DNA from: Denitratisoma oestradiolicum
Lineage (GTDB): Bacteria > Pseudomonadota > Gammaproteobacteria > Burkholderiales > Rhodocyclaceae
DNA length: 64,000 bases
Direction of reading: 5' to 3'
NCBI RefSeq assembly: GCF_902813185.1
Contig: NZ_LR778301.1
Span: forward strand, 4,104,564-4,168,563
The notes beneath the pieces were generated by a model. It saw nothing but the letters and a program-made list of their open reading frames with translations, did no database searches and was not told where the DNA came from. Position numbers and translations under genes: made by a program. Positions 63,088-64,000 of this stretch are shown here, piece by piece. Positions within the stretch are counted from its first letter, which is position 1. Each line of letters opens with the position of its first letter.

Positions 63088-64000
63088 TGGGACGATTTTT
63101 GCGCACGCTGCCGGTCGAGACCGCCCCGGCCTATGAGAAGCAGCCCCTGCCCTGGTGGTATACTCCTCGTACAACAACAGCCCGGACTGCAGCATCTACG
63201 ACTCGGATTTCAATCTGGTCAGCCGGGCCAACCAGACCAATGCGGGCAATGCCTGGGCGACCTCGGGCGAGATCTGGTCGGACTACACCGGCTGGAACTA
63301 CACCAACGGCCAGGTGAGTTCCAGTTCGGCAGGTACCTATTGGATCAAGGCCACGCCCTGCTATTCGGTCGATGGCCACCAGCTGCTGCGCCTGTCCGCC
63401 AATGGCGGCATGGCGATGCGTCAGCCCGACCAGATGGGCAGCTTCATGGCCAATTTCGGCGTGATCGTGGGGCCTGAAGGCTATCGTCAGCCGATGTCGC
63501 TGTGGTTCTCCGGCACCACCTTGCGCCAATACACGCGCGGTGGCTTTGCCCAGCTGGATCAACTCACCACCGGCCTGGCAACTGCCTCGGCCGCCCCAAT
63601 ATGTGGATTTCAGCTGGAACGCCAACGGCTCGACCGGCTACACCGAGAGCCAGGTACCGGATGCGGGTCATCCCGACCAAGAAAGCGGCAAGATCGCCCC
63701 ATGGCGTTTCGCAGCCGAGCAACTGCTCGCACATGGCGGTGCTCACGCCCGGCACCGGCAACACCGGCACGCTGGACACCAACTTCACGACCGTGTCCCA
63801 CCACGTCCTACGGCATCGAGCAGGGCAGCTACTACGGGATGCGTCACCAGATCACCTGGGACAACCAGTGGGTGGCAGCTTTCGCGCCCTATTACTACTA
63901 CGGCTCTGGCCTGTCCGGGCACGTTGTCAACACCGATGACCCGACGCGCTACTACCGGCTGTCCACAGCAGCAGTTCCTGTGGCGTCTCGATCATCCCGA
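63087..64000 (+). pseudogene. Receptor-binding/tail-fibre gene, partial and frameshifted
   Basis: The start GRFLRTLPVETAPAYEKQPL is followed, after a break near 63160, by YNNSPDCSIYDSDFNLVSRA and SDYTGWNYTNGQVSSSSAGT. It continues through RQPDQMGSFMANFGVIVGPE, with further breaks near 63590 and beyond. The Tyr/Ser/Gly-rich beta sequence is typical of receptor-binding tips. The gene runs off the right edge, so length and host-range domain cannot be seen. Confidence 0.6.

Overview
The window looks like chromosomal DNA of a GC-rich Gram-negative bacterium, most likely a betaproteobacterium of Rhodocyclales type. That placement is an inference from codon use, the A-band-like polysaccharide genes, the DUF4214/RTX surface protein and the CHASE2/FecR proteins; there is no rRNA gene to confirm it. 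Two blocks meet near 19.5 kb: an intact chromosomal surface-polysaccharide and surface-protein locus on the left, and a phage-derived accessory region on the right that runs off the window.

Region 1 (1-19.5 kb). A CHASE2-domain sensor gene runs leftward out of the window. Divergent from it is a tightly overlapping operon: rmd and gmd (GDP-D-rhamnose synthesis), wzm and wzt (ABC polysaccharide exporter whose Wzt carries a C-terminal polysaccharide-recognition domain), a coiled-coil methyltransferase that could cap the chain, a giant three-module glycosyltransferase, a dolichyl-phosphate-mannose-synthase-like GT2, an SMR-like flippase, a DUF6311 membrane protein and an acyltransferase. Together they would make, export and decorate a D-rhamnose-type polysaccharide. 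A FecR-domain protein, a TPR/beta-barrel (SLAM-like) outer-membrane protein and a large DUF4214/RTX surface protein follow. CRP-like palindromes precede the FecR and surface-protein genes.

Region 2 (19.5-25.4 kb). This is an accessory segment holding a gene of unknown function, a 4-TM protein overlapping an AbiH-family abortive-infection gene, and an XRE regulator with an ImmA/IrrE-type peptidase followed by two unrecognised genes. Similar operator-like sequences precede the XRE gene and the first unknown gene.

Region 3 (25.4-46.5 kb). These are phage early and replication genes: a RecA-like ATPase with an SSB-like partner, a P63C protein, a PD-(D/E)XK nuclease, a D5-type primase-helicase and RuvC. 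After them come a RelE/XRE toxin-antitoxin pair, a TerS-like gene and two tandem ParB/methyltransferase genes. A leftward cluster of small genes is punctuated by five copies of a 34-bp promoter-like repeat. A 3.4-kb RIT (recombinase-in-trio) element has inserted near the start of one of these genes; removing it together with one copy of a 4-bp GGCG repeat restores the reading frame.

Region 4 (46.5-64 kb). This is a virion cluster with a lambda-type head (GpA terminase, gpW, portal, S49 protease with nested scaffold, decoration D, capsid E) and a P2-type contractile-tail baseplate (V, W, J, I, fibres). A HigBA module is inserted between V and W. Sheath, tube and integrase genes are not in the window. 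About fifteen single-base frameshifts, many in homopolymers, interrupt otherwise well-conserved genes in the right-hand two thirds, and none is seen in the first 20 kb. The prophage is therefore either decaying or locally mis-sequenced.
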